Shown one piece after another: positions 8,720 to 18,700 of a stretch of 64,000 bases of DNA. How positions within the stretch are numbered: position 1 is the stretch's first letter; every line of letters begins with the position of its first letter. The notes beneath the pieces were generated by a model, which was not told the DNA's origin, made no database searches, and saw only the letters and a program-made list of their open reading frames with translations. The DNA comes from Candidatus Hydrothermus pacificus. Its GTDB lineage: Bacteria; Hydrothermota; Hydrothermia; Hydrothermales; Hydrothermaceae. The DNA lies in the NCBI GenBank assembly GCA_002011615.1, contig MTOH01000018.1, positions 108,931-172,930 on the forward strand. The letters run 5' to 3'. A program made the translations under genes and the position numbers.

Positions 8720-9712
8720 TTAAATAAGAGCAGTGTATTTACCGCCTGGTAGAGACTGGACAACCCCTTTTATCTGAAGAGAAAATATTATTGTATAAAG
8801 TAAAGGCAACGGTTTGCCTGTTATTTCAACAAGTTCTTCTATATCTTTTGGGTTTTTCAGAAACGCTAAAATACTTTCTTCTTCCTTTGTGAGTCTTATT
8901 TTTCTCCTATTAGTCTCTATACCATAAAAAGAAAGTATATCAGTGGGAGATATTACGCAGTGGGCACCTTCTTTTATAAGATAATTTGTTCCTTCACTCT
9001 GTTTGCTATCAACAGGTCCTGGTAGAGCGAAAATTTCTTTTCCCTGAGAAAGAGCCCAGTTTACTGTTGAAAATGTTCCCGACTTCATACTCGCCTCAAT
9101 AACCAGGACACCTTTTGAAATCGCTGAAATTAGTCTATTTCTGAAAGGAAAGTTATATTTAAAGGGTCTGGTATCAGGGGGAAATTCAGTAAGAATGGTT
9201 CCACCATTATCAACTATTTTGCCGAACAGGCTCCTATTTTCAGGAGGATAAAGATGTTTAAATCCACTACCCAGTATGCAAATTGTTCTACCCCTCACCT
9301 CAAGAACTCCTTTATGAATTTCTGTATCTATTCCCCTTGCACCTCCAGAAACTATACATAAACCACCTTCTGCAAGTTGCCTTGCAAAAATTCGTGCATT
9401 CTTTTTACCATAAACAGTTGGTTTTCTCGTTCCTATTATACCAAAATTAAAATCCCCGAATTTCTGATTTCCTATGCCAAAAAGAACAAAGGGTGGATTC
9501 TCTATTTTGAAGAAATCAGAGGGGAAATCTCTTTCAAATAGTGTTTTAACCCACCACCCTTTTTTTTCACATTCCTTTAAAACCTCTTCTGCTTTGTTAA
9601 GTAGCTGTTTTTCTAAAAGACTATCTTCCATACCTTTTTTTATAACTTCAAGAAACTTTTTAGGATTATAATCCTTTCTCAAACTCAGGGCTATTGCCCT
9701 TATTTTATCCAT
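8720..9712 (-). CDS. dprA: DNA-processing protein DprA
   Basis: DprA (Smf) loads RecA on incoming single-stranded DNA during natural transformation. The 330-residue protein has the Rossmann core: GTRKPTVYG at 94-102, SGGARGIDTEIH at 122-133, GSGFKHLYPPENR at 148-160, GGTILTEFPP and the FPFRNRLISA segment. A C-terminal winged-helix (DML1-like) domain of about 60 residues begins near 270. An N-terminal extension of about 85 residues looks helical. It is the last gene of the rsmD-coaD-obgE-dprA operon, overlapping obgE by 13 nt. Competence in the host is possible but not shown by this gene alone. Confidence 0.95.
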   Translation of the reverse strand: MDKIRAIALSLRKDYNPKKFLEVIKKGMEDSLLEKQLLNKAEEVLKECEKKGWWVKTLFERDFPSDFFKIENPPFVLFGIGNQKFGDFNFGIIGTRKPTVYGKKNARIFARQLAEGGLCIVSGGARGIDTEIHKGVLEVRGRTICILGSGFKHLYPPENRSLFGKIVDNGGTILTEFPPDTRPFKYNFPFRNRLISAISKGVLVIEASMKSGTFSTVNWALSQGKEIFALPGPVDSKQSEGTNYLIKEGAHCVISPTDILSFYGIETNRRKIRLTKEEESILAFLKNPKDIEELVEITGKPLPLLYTIIFSLQIKGVVQSLPGGKYTALI

Positions 9713-10686
9713 TTCCCGATTTCTCCCTTTAATTCCTCAATATTGGTTCCCTTAAGTGCAGAAATAAAAAAGACTTTTTCCTTTATTTTCAGGTTTCTCG
9801 CCTTAAAAGGGATTTCACCCACAAGGTCAATTTTATTAAACACAACAATCCTTTTTTTATGGAGCAGTTCAGGATTATACTCTCTCAGTTCTGAAATCAA
9901 CACCTCATAGTCATTTAACGGCTCTTCAGATGTAATATCAAGCAAAATTATAAAAAAGTTACATCTTTCAACATGTCTTAAAAATTTAAGTCCCAGTCCT
10001 TTACCCCTGTGAGCATCTTTTATTATACCGGGTATATCGCATATGGATATTCTTCTGAACTCGTCTGTTCGAATCACTCCAAGATTGGGCGTAAGGGTTG
10101 TAAAAGGATAAGGAGCAATTTCGGGGTGTGCGCCTGTGAGACTTTTAAGAAGTGTTGATTTTCCTGAATTTGGAAATCCTATTATACCTATATCAGAAAG
10201 CAGTTTCAATTCCAGAATTATATTCCTTTGCTCTCCTTTTTCTCCCTCCTCTCTTATTCTGGGTGCTCTGTTAAGGGATGTTGCAAAAGATTTATTGCCT
10301 CTCCCCCCTTTACCTCCTTTTGCCACAATCAGTCTTTCTCTTTCCTTTAAAATTTCTCCTATTTTTTCATCTTTATCTGCATCCCATATAATTGTGCCAA
10401 GGGGAACAGGAATAAGTAAATCTTTCCCATCTCTTCCTGTCATATTTTTACCCTTACCCTGTTTACCATTTTCTGCCTTTAGAACTCTTTTGTATTTAAA
10501 ATCAAGTAGTGTCCATAAATTTGGGTCGCCATAAAACACTACATCCCCGCCTTTCCCACCATCTCCACCATCAGGTCCTCCTCTGGGCACATATTTTTCT
10601 CTTCTAAAACTGATACATCCATCTCCCCCATCCCCTGCTTTAACCTTTATTTTAACTCTGTCTATAAATGGAACTTTTTTATCCAA
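9700..10686 (-). CDS. obgE: Obg-family ribosome-assembly GTPase
   Basis: This is a 328-residue ObgE/CgtA. Its N-terminal glycine-rich OBG fold (GDGGDGCISFRREKYVPRGG, GPDGGDGGKGGDV) covers about 1-158. The G domain has the P-loop GFPNSGKS at 170-177, DIPG at 217-220 and NKID near 287-290. The C-terminal OCT domain seen in some homologues is missing, which is common. It overlaps coaD by 8 nt and dprA by 13 nt. It acts in late 50S assembly and stress control. Confidence 0.97.
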   Translation of the reverse strand: MDKKVPFIDRVKIKVKAGDGGDGCISFRREKYVPRGGPDGGDGGKGGDVVFYGDPNLWTLLDFKYKRVLKAENGKQGKGKNMTGRDGKDLLIPVPLGTIIWDADKDEKIGEILKERERLIVAKGGKGGRGNKSFATSLNRAPRIREEGEKGEQRNIILELKLLSDIGIIGFPNSGKSTLLKSLTGAHPEIAPYPFTTLTPNLGVIRTDEFRRISICDIPGIIKDAHRGKGLGLKFLRHVERCNFFIILLDITSEEPLNDYEVLISELREYNPELLHKKRIVVFNKIDLVGEIPFKARNLKIKEKVFFISALKGTNIEELKGEIGKWIK

Positions 10687-11176
10687 TTTTTTTTCTGATC
10701 TTTTTTATTATGAAATCAGGCACAAGCCCTTTTAAATTGCCTTTTAAAAAGGCTATCTCTTTAACAAGGGAAGATGATAGATAGGCATATTTTTCTGAGG
10801 GTAAAAGGAATATCACCTCCACTTCAGGGTGGAGTTTTCTGTTCATCCATGCCATCTGAAATTCATATTCAAAATCAGAAACAGCTCTTATTCCTCTTAT
10901 TATGGCTTTTGCTCTCTTCTTCTTCACAAAATCCACAAGAAGACCATTAAGAATTTCCACTTCAATGTTTTTTTCATTCTTAAAAAAATTCTTTATTATT
11001 TTAACTCTTTCATCAACACTGAAAAGAAATTTCTTTGAGGACGGACTTCCAACAGCAACAATTACTTTGCCAAAAAGCTTTTTTGCCCTTTTTATTATAT
11101 CTATGTGCCCGAAAGTAAGAGGGTCAAAGCTTCCCGGATAGACGACAGGTGAAATAAGTGATTTTTGTTTGTCCAT
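10679..11176 (-). CDS. coaD: phosphopantetheine adenylyltransferase
   Basis: CoaD transfers AMP from ATP to 4'-phosphopantetheine in coenzyme A synthesis. The 165-residue protein carries the nucleotidyltransferase signature GSFDPLTFGH at 15-24 (T/HxGH type), RGIRAVSDFEYE in the middle and the YLSSSLVKEI segment near the end. The start at 11176 is supported by AAAGGAGG 6 nt upstream. It lies inside the 3' end of rsmD with an unusually long 53-nt overlap. Next gene obgE overlaps by 8 nt. Confidence 0.96.
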   Translation of the reverse strand: MDKQKSLISPVVYPGSFDPLTFGHIDIIKRAKKLFGKVIVAVGSPSSKKFLFSVDERVKIIKNFFKNEKNIEVEILNGLLVDFVKKKRAKAIIRGIRAVSDFEYEFQMAWMNRKLHPEVEVIFLLPSEKYAYLSSSLVKEIAFLKGNLKGLVPDFIIKKIRKKIG

Positions 11177-11663
11177 AAAAAACCTCCTTTAAAATAAATT
11201 TTTCAAGTTCCTCACCGAATTTTAACTTTTTTTGCGTTTCCATAATAAGAATACCCCTTTTTTTCAAAATTTTCAATATGTTTTTTATCTCTTCATCTTG
11301 CAAAATAATTCTGTAAGGAGGGTCTGTAAATATAATATCAAATTTTTCAGTATTTATATCAAGAAACTTTTTAAAGCTCATCTTTAAAATCTTGACTCTA
11401 TCTATTACAGAAAGTTTTTTTGCATTTTCCTCAATTATCTTTACACATTTTATATCCTTCTCTACAAAGGTGCATCTCCTGGCTCCTCTTGAAATTGCTT
11501 CAAAACCAAGACTTCCACTACCTGCAAAAATATCAAGAATATCTTTATCCCGGACATCACCTATGGTATCAAATATGGCTTTTCTTACCATGTTCTGAGC
11601 GGGTCTTATACCTCTCGGTGTTTTCAGAGTTATTCCTTTAAGTTCTCCACCTGTTATTTTCAT
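11124..11663 (-). CDS. rsmD: 16S rRNA (guanine(966)-N(2))-methyltransferase RsmD
   Basis: This 179-residue SAM methyltransferase has the usual RsmD features: GG(E)LKGITLKTPRG at the N-terminus, RPAQNMVRKAIFD, the SAM-binding DIFAGSGSLGFEAISRGA from residue 44, and catalytic DPPY at 114-117. It continues about ten residues past the typical end, overlapping coaD by 53 nt. The start codon has no Shine-Dalgarno but lies 6 nt downstream of a TTGATT-18-TAAAAT promoter, so the message is predicted to be leaderless. RsmD next to CoaD is a common arrangement across bacteria. Confidence 0.95.
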   Translation of the reverse strand: MKITGGELKGITLKTPRGIRPAQNMVRKAIFDTIGDVRDKDILDIFAGSGSLGFEAISRGARRCTFVEKDIKCVKIIEENAKKLSVIDRVKILKMSFKKFLDINTEKFDIIFTDPPYRIILQDEEIKNILKILKKRGILIMETQKKLKFGEELEKFILKEVFYGQTKITYFTCRLSGKL

Positions 11664-11669
11664 TTATAG

Positions 11670-11699
11670 ATTTTAAATTTTTAATTGAAAAAAAATCAA
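11670..11699 (-). promoter_or_regulatory. promoter of rsmD operon, predicted leaderless
   Basis: On the minus strand TTGATT (11699-11694), an 18-nt spacer and TAAAAT (11675-11670) end 6 nt before the rsmD ATG. Transcription would start at or next to the initiation codon. It overlaps the divergent promoter of the C25 gene at 11685-11714. Confidence 0.6.
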
Positions 11700-11714
11700 T
11701 CAGGATAATATAAT
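11685..11714 (+). promoter_or_regulatory. promoter of first C25 peptidase gene, predicted leaderless
   Basis: TTGAAA (11685-11690), an 18-nt spacer and TATAAT (11709-11714) end 6 nt before the ATG at 11721, with no Shine-Dalgarno in between. Transcription start is expected at the ATG. The -35 boxes of this and the divergent rsmD promoter lie within about 10 bp of each other, so the two may compete for polymerase. Confidence 0.6.
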
Positions 11715-11720
11715 TTATAG

Positions 11721-14700
11721 ATGCTATTAATAATTTTATTACTGTATTATCAAAGTGTAATAAAGATAGAAAATCCTGATTTTAAGGTTTATGATGCAGG
11801 GAATTTTGTATCCATTACTCTTGAATCAGGCAAGATAAGTTTTTCAGAGCCTGGTGAACCTGATATACCCTGGCAGATTATTCGCATCCCTCTTTTGCCT
11901 GAAGAAGATGCCGAAGCTGAGCTGAAAACAATCTCAAAAAGGGAATTGAACATAAGAAAAAATATAATACCTTTCCCCTATTTTAAAGAAGACCCTTTAT
12001 CAAGAAAATACAAAATTGACGAAAACAGTTATATAAAATATCCTGAGAATAATCTAAAAAACTTAGGAACAGGATATTTAAGAGGAAGAAAATGTCTTTT
12101 GCTTGCCTATACACCTTTTATTGTTGAAAAAGGTAAATTATTTGTAATAGATAACGCCGAAATCTTAATTAGAAAGAAAAAAACAAATAATAAACAGCCC
12201 CTGAGAAATCTGAAAGACTATAAAATATTTGATAAAAATTTTAAAGAAAAGGGTTCCTATATAATCTCAGGGGAAAGCCATGTTAATTTTTTTGAAAGAC
12301 CTTTCTGGATAAAGATAAAAGTAACTGAAGAAGGTGTCTACAGAATAACCTATGATGAACTTAAGACTCTGGGAATAGAACCTTCAATCTATCCTGCAGG
12401 TGAATTCGGCCTTTTTTCGCTTCTGGGTGAAAGACTAAAAACTTCCAGGGATAGCATGGCTCTCTTAAACCCCCTTCCCTATCCTGTTCCCTTTTTATTT
12501 AAAGATTCTGATAACGATGGATATTTCACTCATCAGGATACCCTGATTTTTTACTCACCGGGCTCAAAAAAAAGGAAATGGAATGGTGAAATCTTTGCTC
12601 TGGAGGAAAACCCCTTCACAGACACCGTGGTTTTCTGGTTAGCCCTTGAAGGTGGCTATGGAGTACTTATGGATAGTATTGATGCAACTCCGGTCAACTG
12701 GAATAAACAAAAGGACAGGTGTATTTCTTATATAAGGCACGAAAAAGATATTAAAAATCCGGGTAAGAGGGGATTTAAATGGGTGGGGGAAAACCTTTCA
12801 AAATTCAATACGGAATATAAAAAATACGCTTTCTCTTTTAATTTAAAAGGTCTGGCAGATACATCAGGAAAATTGATATGGTCTGTAATACACCTCAGAG
12901 GAAATCCTGATATAACCCATGTCAAATACATATTGAATTCTGACACCCTTGCAAACAGCGTTTATGCTCCTCCTTCTTACAACACAGCTTATATATTTAC
13001 CTCCTATCCAGATAATTTAAAAGAAAATAACACTTTTGAAATTCTTATAGGTAATGATGGAGACCCTGTTGATTATTTATTTCTTGATTACTTTGAAATT
13101 GAATATCAGAAATTTTTTACACGAGAGGGAGATATAAAAGCCCTTGATACAACCCGGGGCAGGGTTCTATATAAAATTCGGAGTGATAAAAGAGGATACT
13201 TATTTGATGTTACAGATTACAAAGTTCCTTTTTTAATTGTAAATTATGTTTTTCAAAGTGATAGCATTAAATTTGTTCTTGAAAATGACAGTATAAGAGA
13301 ATTTTATTTTGCAAAGAATTTGAAAAAGCCTTCTTTTATGTCAATTGTTCCATCGTTAACAAAACTAAGAGATACCCTTAATCAGGCTGATTATATAATA
13401 ATAACCCATAAGGATTTGCTTCCAGGACTGGGAAATTATATTTCATATAGAAAAAACAACCTCTACTTAGACGATTCTCTTATAAACAATGCAAACATAA
13501 AAGTGGTCACTGTTCAGGAGATTTATGATGAATTTGGATTCGGCTCGCCTGACTTTGTCGCAATAAGAAATTTCCTGGCCTATACATTTTACTTCTGGCA
13601 AACTCCCAAACCTCTCTATGTTATGCTTGCAGGAAACGGAAACTACGACTTTAAACATAATATTGGCTCCTTTAAAAACTTTGTCCCTTCCACAGAATGG
13701 GGCAATGTGCTTGATGAATTCCAGTGGGGTAATTACACCTATGACATATTTTATGTCCAGTTTGACCCTCCACCCTATGACCCGCCAGACATGATCATAG
13801 GAAGAGTCCCTGCAGAAAGTCCATCTGAACTGAGCAATTATTTAAAAAGAGTTAAGGAATATGAAAGTCAGGAATTCAATGGTCCATGGAGAAATAGAAT
13901 TCTGGGTGTTGCCGATGATAACCTTGAAAACGGATGGGAATTCATAGGTGAAGTGGGTGGAACACTGGATTCACTTCCTGAAAATATGGATTTCAAGGAC
14001 ATATACACTGCTCTTTATCCCTATAAAGATGGTGAAAGATTTGAGTGCAGACTTAATCTTTTTGAAGAATTTAAAAAGGGCTATTTCCTTGTATTTTTTT
14101 ACGGTCATGGTTCGGACCATCAGGTGTTTAATGAAAGAATATTAGCTGTGCCACCGGATGTCCCTCTTTTAAAATGTAAAAATGCCCTTCCCATATTCTT
14201 CTTTGGGATATGCAAACCCTCTTATTTTAACAAAATAGACAGGAGTCTTGGAGAAGAACTGATGATAAACCCGAACTCGGGCATAGCAACTATTGGTTCA
14301 TCCACCCTTGTTGGCGCTGGAACATATAAACCTATCCTTGAAGACCTTTTGAATGTGCTTTTTGATTATAAAATTCACACCCTTGGGGAAGCCTGTTTAA
14401 TATCAGAAATTCCAAGACATTATATACTGCTCGGTGACCCAACCCTGATATTACAATTACCCGAACCATCCATAAATCCCTTCTCCCAGGCTGAAACCTC
14501 ATATACCATTATGAAAGGAGGAATTGTAGAGTTCACAGATACAATAGATGGTGAAGGGAGAATCTATTTAGAGCTTTATGGGCAACCCGGGAAAAAATTA
14601 GGCACCACATTTCCTCCTGTAGTTCAAACAGATTCTTTTTATACAAGGCCAAATGATATATTCAGAGGAACCTTTACTCTCAACAACGGGATATACAATG

Positions 14701-15470
14701 CAGTTTTCCCGGTGGCAAAAACACTGGATTCTCTGGATAAGTTTGGTAAAATACTCGTATATTATCCCGGTGAAGGAAAAGGGCTTGCAGGTCATGTAGA
14801 TTTCATATATTTCAAGGAATTTGATGGTTCTGTAGTGGATACAACCGCTCCCAGAACAACTATATTTCACAAAGGAGAAGAGTTAAAAGACTCTGTAACT
14901 CTTGTCAAAGGGAGTGAAATTGAGATAATTATGGAAGATGAAAATGGGATACTTATATATGGAAGTGAAAAAATAAGCCTCGGATTTGGAGGAAAAATTT
15001 ATGACCTGACAGATTACTATATTTCTGATGAGAGTGACCCGAAAAGAGGAAGGGTCAGATGGATACTTCCGGAGGATGTAAATTCGGGACACCACATATT
15101 ATCTGTTAACTGTTATGATAACTTTGGCAATTCTGTAACTGAAACTAAAGTTATAAATGTCGCTGAAGAAATCAAAGGTGTAATAAGATGCCTGCCATAT
15201 CCAAACCCATCAAAAGGTAAAATATATTTTGGTATAGATGTAACAATACCCGGAAAAGTTGATTTAAATATATACACGCTCAGGGGAAGACTCATATACG
15301 AAAAAAAGGAAATATACCTAGAAGATGGTTTTAACAAAATACTCTGGAATGGAAAAGACAGAGACGGAAATTATGCAGGAAACGGCATTTATCTTTACAG
15401 AATAAAGTTTGAAAGTTTTGATAAAAGCTTTAAAAAGACTATAAAAGGAAAAATCGCTATTTTGAAATAG
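11721..15470 (+). CDS. gingipain-like C25 cysteine peptidase with FlgD-like C-terminal sorting domain (copy 1)
   Basis: This is a 1249-residue secreted protein with a short hydrophobic leader (MLLIILLLYYQSV). The N-terminal 450 residues or so are a beta-rich propeptide-like region. Peptidase family C25 follows: the catalytic His is in YGHG (His796) and the Cys in FFFGICKPSYF (Cys831). A 'LGDPTL' strand closes the caspase-like fold. Immunoglobulin-like segments (EFDGSVVDTT...) lead to a C-terminal LPYPNPSKG...LYRIKF domain. This has the PNP start, GR, W.G.D..G and GIYLYR pattern of FlgD-Ig/type-IX-type sorting domains. It is about half identical to the gene at 15695 overall, but its last 115 residues are almost identical. 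Substrate is unknown. Gingipain-type proteins are surface or secreted, and export by a T9SS-like route is inference. Confidence 0.88.
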   Translation: MLLIILLLYYQSVIKIENPDFKVYDAGNFVSITLESGKISFSEPGEPDIPWQIIRIPLLPEEDAEAELKTISKRELNIRKNIIPFPYFKEDPLSRKYKIDENSYIKYPENNLKNLGTGYLRGRKCLLLAYTPFIVEKGKLFVIDNAEILIRKKKTNNKQPLRNLKDYKIFDKNFKEKGSYIISGESHVNFFERPFWIKIKVTEEGVYRITYDELKTLGIEPSIYPAGEFGLFSLLGERLKTSRDSMALLNPLPYPVPFLFKDSDNDGYFTHQDTLIFYSPGSKKRKWNGEIFALEENPFTDTVVFWLALEGGYGVLMDSIDATPVNWNKQKDRCISYIRHEKDIKNPGKRGFKWVGENLSKFNTEYKKYAFSFNLKGLADTSGKLIWSVIHLRGNPDITHVKYILNSDTLANSVYAPPSYNTAYIFTSYPDNLKENNTFEILIGNDGDPVDYLFLDYFEIEYQKFFTREGDIKALDTTRGRVLYKIRSDKRGYLFDVTDYKVPFLIVNYVFQSDSIKFVLENDSIREFYFAKNLKKPSFMSIVPSLTKLRDTLNQADYIIITHKDLLPGLGNYISYRKNNLYLDDSLINNANIKVVTVQEIYDEFGFGSPDFVAIRNFLAYTFYFWQTPKPLYVMLAGNGNYDFKHNIGSFKNFVPSTEWGNVLDEFQWGNYTYDIFYVQFDPPPYDPPDMIIGRVPAESPSELSNYLKRVKEYESQEFNGPWRNRILGVADDNLENGWEFIGEVGGTLDSLPENMDFKDIYTALYPYKDGERFECRLNLFEEFKKGYFLVFFYGHGSDHQVFNERILAVPPDVPLLKCKNALPIFFFGICKPSYFNKIDRSLGEELMINPNSGIATIGSSTLVGAGTYKPILEDLLNVLFDYKIHTLGEACLISEIPRHYILLGDPTLILQLPEPSINPFSQAETSYTIMKGGIVEFTDTIDGEGRIYLELYGQPGKKLGTTFPPVVQTDSFYTRPNDIFRGTFTLNNGIYNAVFPVAKTLDSLDKFGKILVYYPGEGKGLAGHVDFIYFKEFDGSVVDTTAPRTTIFHKGEELKDSVTLVKGSEIEIIMEDENGILIYGSEKISLGFGGKIYDLTDYYISDESDPKRGRVRWILPEDVNSGHHILSVNCYDNFGNSVTETKVINVAEEIKGVIRCLPYPNPSKGKIYFGIDVTIPGKVDLNIYTLRGRLIYEKKEIYLEDGFNKILWNGKDRDGNYAGNGIYLYRIKFESFDKSFKKTIKGKIAILK

Positions 15471-15513
15471 ACTTTAAAAAATATTAAAATAAAAAACTTA
15501 AAGGAGTAAAAGT

Positions 15514-15708
15514 ATGGTACTTTCTGATGAAATTTTAGAGGTTTTATGTTGCCCCAGATGTAAAGGGGACTTAGAATATAAAAAAGAGAAAAACATCCTT
15601 ATATGCAAAAGCTGTAAACTTGCCTATAAAATTGAAGATGATATACCGGTAATGCTTGTTGAGGAAGCAATACCTTTGGAGGAGACCTGTAAAAATGAAT
15701 CTGATTAG
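15514..15708 (+). CDS. Trm112-like / UPF0434 zinc-ribbon protein
   Basis: This 64-residue protein matches the Trm112p/YcaR family. The pattern is an N-terminal LSDEILEVLCCPRCKGDL, a second Cys pair ICKSCKLAY, then the typical YKIEDDIPVML ending. Cys13/14-x-x-Cys17 and Cys33-x-x-Cys36 can bind zinc. In eukaryotes and archaea Trm112 activates methyltransferases; bacterial YcaR-type proteins are of unclear role. It has a clear AAAGGAG site and ends 14 nt inside the second C25 gene. Placement between two large surface peptidase genes is odd, and I see no functional link. Confidence 0.85.
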   Translation: MVLSDEILEVLCCPRCKGDLEYKKEKNILICKSCKLAYKIEDDIPVMLVEEAIPLEETCKNESD

Positions 15709-18700
15709 TATTATTAATATTTTAATTTGTTTTTACACCCTGAAGGGTAATACACTGATTGTTCAAAGTCCTGAATTTAAAGTAAAACAAACAGATAAAC
15801 ATATTGTGCTTTCCTTTGAAGGAGGTACTCATACCTTTTCCATGCCAGGAGAACCTGACATACCCTGGAAAATAATCAAGATACCACTTGCCCCTGATGA
15901 AACTGCTGAGGCTAAGATTGACATATTAAAATTCAGAGAAATAGAATCTACCAAACCCGTTGTTCCCTTTCCTCATTTCAGTGGAGACGGTCTCACCACC
16001 CATTACAAAATTGAACAAACGAGGTACGGTTCTTTTCCCGCACAAAATGTCAAAAATCTTGGCACAGGAACGGTCAGAGGAAGAAAGTGCCTTATAATAG
16101 CCTATACTCCATTTTTTATTAGAAACGGAAAAACCTATGTAATTGAAAAAGCAAACATAAATATAATAAAGAAAAAACACAGAACAAACAGAACTTACAG
16201 GAGAATAAATGATTATAAAGTTTTTGATAAACTTCTGGAAGGCAAAACCTCACCCTATATTCCTGTTCTGAATTCTAACCTGGATTTTTTTGAAAGGGCT
16301 TTCTGGATAAAAATAATTTTGAGTGATGAAGGTCTTTACAGAATCACCTATCAGGATATAAAGAATCTGGGAATTGAACCTTCTCTCTACAGTATAAACG
16401 AATTCGGGCTCTTCTCTCTATCAGGAGATAGACTCAGCACTTCAAGAGACAGTATAGATGATTTAAACCCGCTTCCCCATTCCATTTCTTTCCTGTTTAA
16501 AGATACTGATAACGATGGCTATTTTACAGAAAATGACACATTGATGTTTTACTCTCCTGGTTATTCAAAAAGGGAATGGAATGGTTCAACCTTTTCATAC
16601 TCAGAAAATCCATTCTCAAATCAGGTGGTCTACTGGCTTGCCCTTGATAAAGGTGGTGGAATCTTTATGGATACCATCTCTGTATACCCTTCTGTATGGG
16701 ATAAACAGAGAGATTATTCTATTTCCTATTACAGATATGAAAAAAATCTGATTAATCTGGGAAAGAGAGGATTCAGATGGGAAGGTGAAGATTTATCAAG
16801 AAGGTCAGCAAATCCTGAGTCAAGAGTTTTTGGCTTTAACCTTGACCATGTAAAAGACCCTGACGGCACAATGAGAAGTTATTTTGTGATTCTGGATAGT
16901 TCAGCAAATCCAGATCCTGTTCATGTAAATTATGAATTCAATGGGGATACAATATATTCTGCAATATATTCCCAAACAAATCAAAATACGCTTCGTTACT
17001 TCACCGCTACTCTGCAGAATATAACCCTATCAAATATCTTCAAAATTATCCTGGGAACTCCCGGAGACACGGCAGACTATCTTTACCTTGATTATTTTGA
17101 AGTTGAATACAAAAGACTGTTACATGTAGATGATGAAATCCATATTTATGACACAACTTCTGGAAGAGTTCTTTATAAAATATTCACAGACCAGAGAGGG
17201 CATCTATTAAATGTGAGTGATTATAAAAACCCTGTATTTTTGATTGACTGGACCTATGAAAATGACACCTTAAAATTTGTTGTGGAGAATACAGAGCCTG
17301 TGCAATTTTATTTTACAAAAAACTTAAAAAAACCTGCTGGTATAGCCCTTGTTCCAAGCCTTACAACTCTCAGAGATACCCTGAATCAGGCCGATTATAT
17401 AATAGTAACCCATAAGGACCTTGTATCCTCAATAACAGGGTATTTAAATTACAGAAGGAATAATCTGTACATAGGAGACTCACTCATCCAGAACCCGAGA
17501 ATTAAAATTGTAACTACTGACAAAATATTTGACCAGTTTGGATTTGGTTCACCCGATTTTGTCTCAATAAGAAATTTTCTTGCTTATACATTTTTGTTCT
17601 GGGAAACTCCGAAACCTCTTTATATTATGCTTCTCGGTGACGGAAGCTATGACTATAAGAACTACAGCGGTTCTGCAATCAACTATGTACCCACAACACA
17701 GTGGGGAGAAGTCTTTGACCCTGATGCAGGTGGAGCATTTACCTATGATATTTTTTATGTCCAGTTCGACCCACCTTCATCTGACCCGCCAGACATGATT
17801 ATAGGAAGAATCCCTGCAAAAAGCGGTGCAGAGGCACTTGGTTATATTGAAAAGGTAAAAGAATATGAAAAACAGGAAATTAATTCAACATGGAGAAATA
17901 GAGTTCTGGGGGTTGCTGATGACAATCGACCGGAATCCAGTCTCATCTTCACGGATGAGGTAATGAACTTCATGAAAGACCTGCCTGAAAATATGGATTT
18001 CCAGGCGATATACACCGCATTTTATCCCTATGACAACCCATCCAATACACGACCTTTAAGTAAAAAGGAATTTTACGAGCAGATTAAAAAAGGATATTTA
18101 ATTGTGTTTGTATGGGGTCATGGGAATCCCTATCAGATATTTCACGAAAAAATTGTGTTAATGCCGGGCGACCTTTCCCTTGTTAACATAGATTTCAAAA
18201 GGCCCCTTTTCTTTTTTGGCGCATGTAAACCTTCTTCCTTTGACAGGTTAGAGATTTCTGTGGGTGAAGGATTTATGATAGGACCGAAAACAGGAATAGC
18301 AACACTCGGACCTTCCTCCTTAATAGGATATGGAAATTATAACAGTGTATTAAGAGCAATAATGAATATCCTTTACGATTATAAAAATCACACTCTTGGT
18401 GAGATTTATATTGAAGCGGGTGTGCCCGATAAATATATTCTTCTTGGAGACCCTGCCCTTATATTTGCTCTTCCTGAACCATCAATAGACCTCACATATC
18501 AATCCCAATTCGTGGATACATTGATGAAGGGTGGGTATGGCGAATTTATTGACACAATAAACGGTGAAGGCAGGATTAAACTGGAATTTTTCGGACAACC
18601 AAGAGAAAAACTTGACACAACAGAAGCCTCTCCAAACAGACCTCCTGAACCTCATGTCATATATATAAGACCTGATAATATGTTTAAAGGATATTTCAGT

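Noticed and set aside
10136-10534. 132-codon plus-strand frame opposite obgE
   Set aside because: Shadow of the Gly-rich obgE coding region; no family resemblance, no ribosome site.
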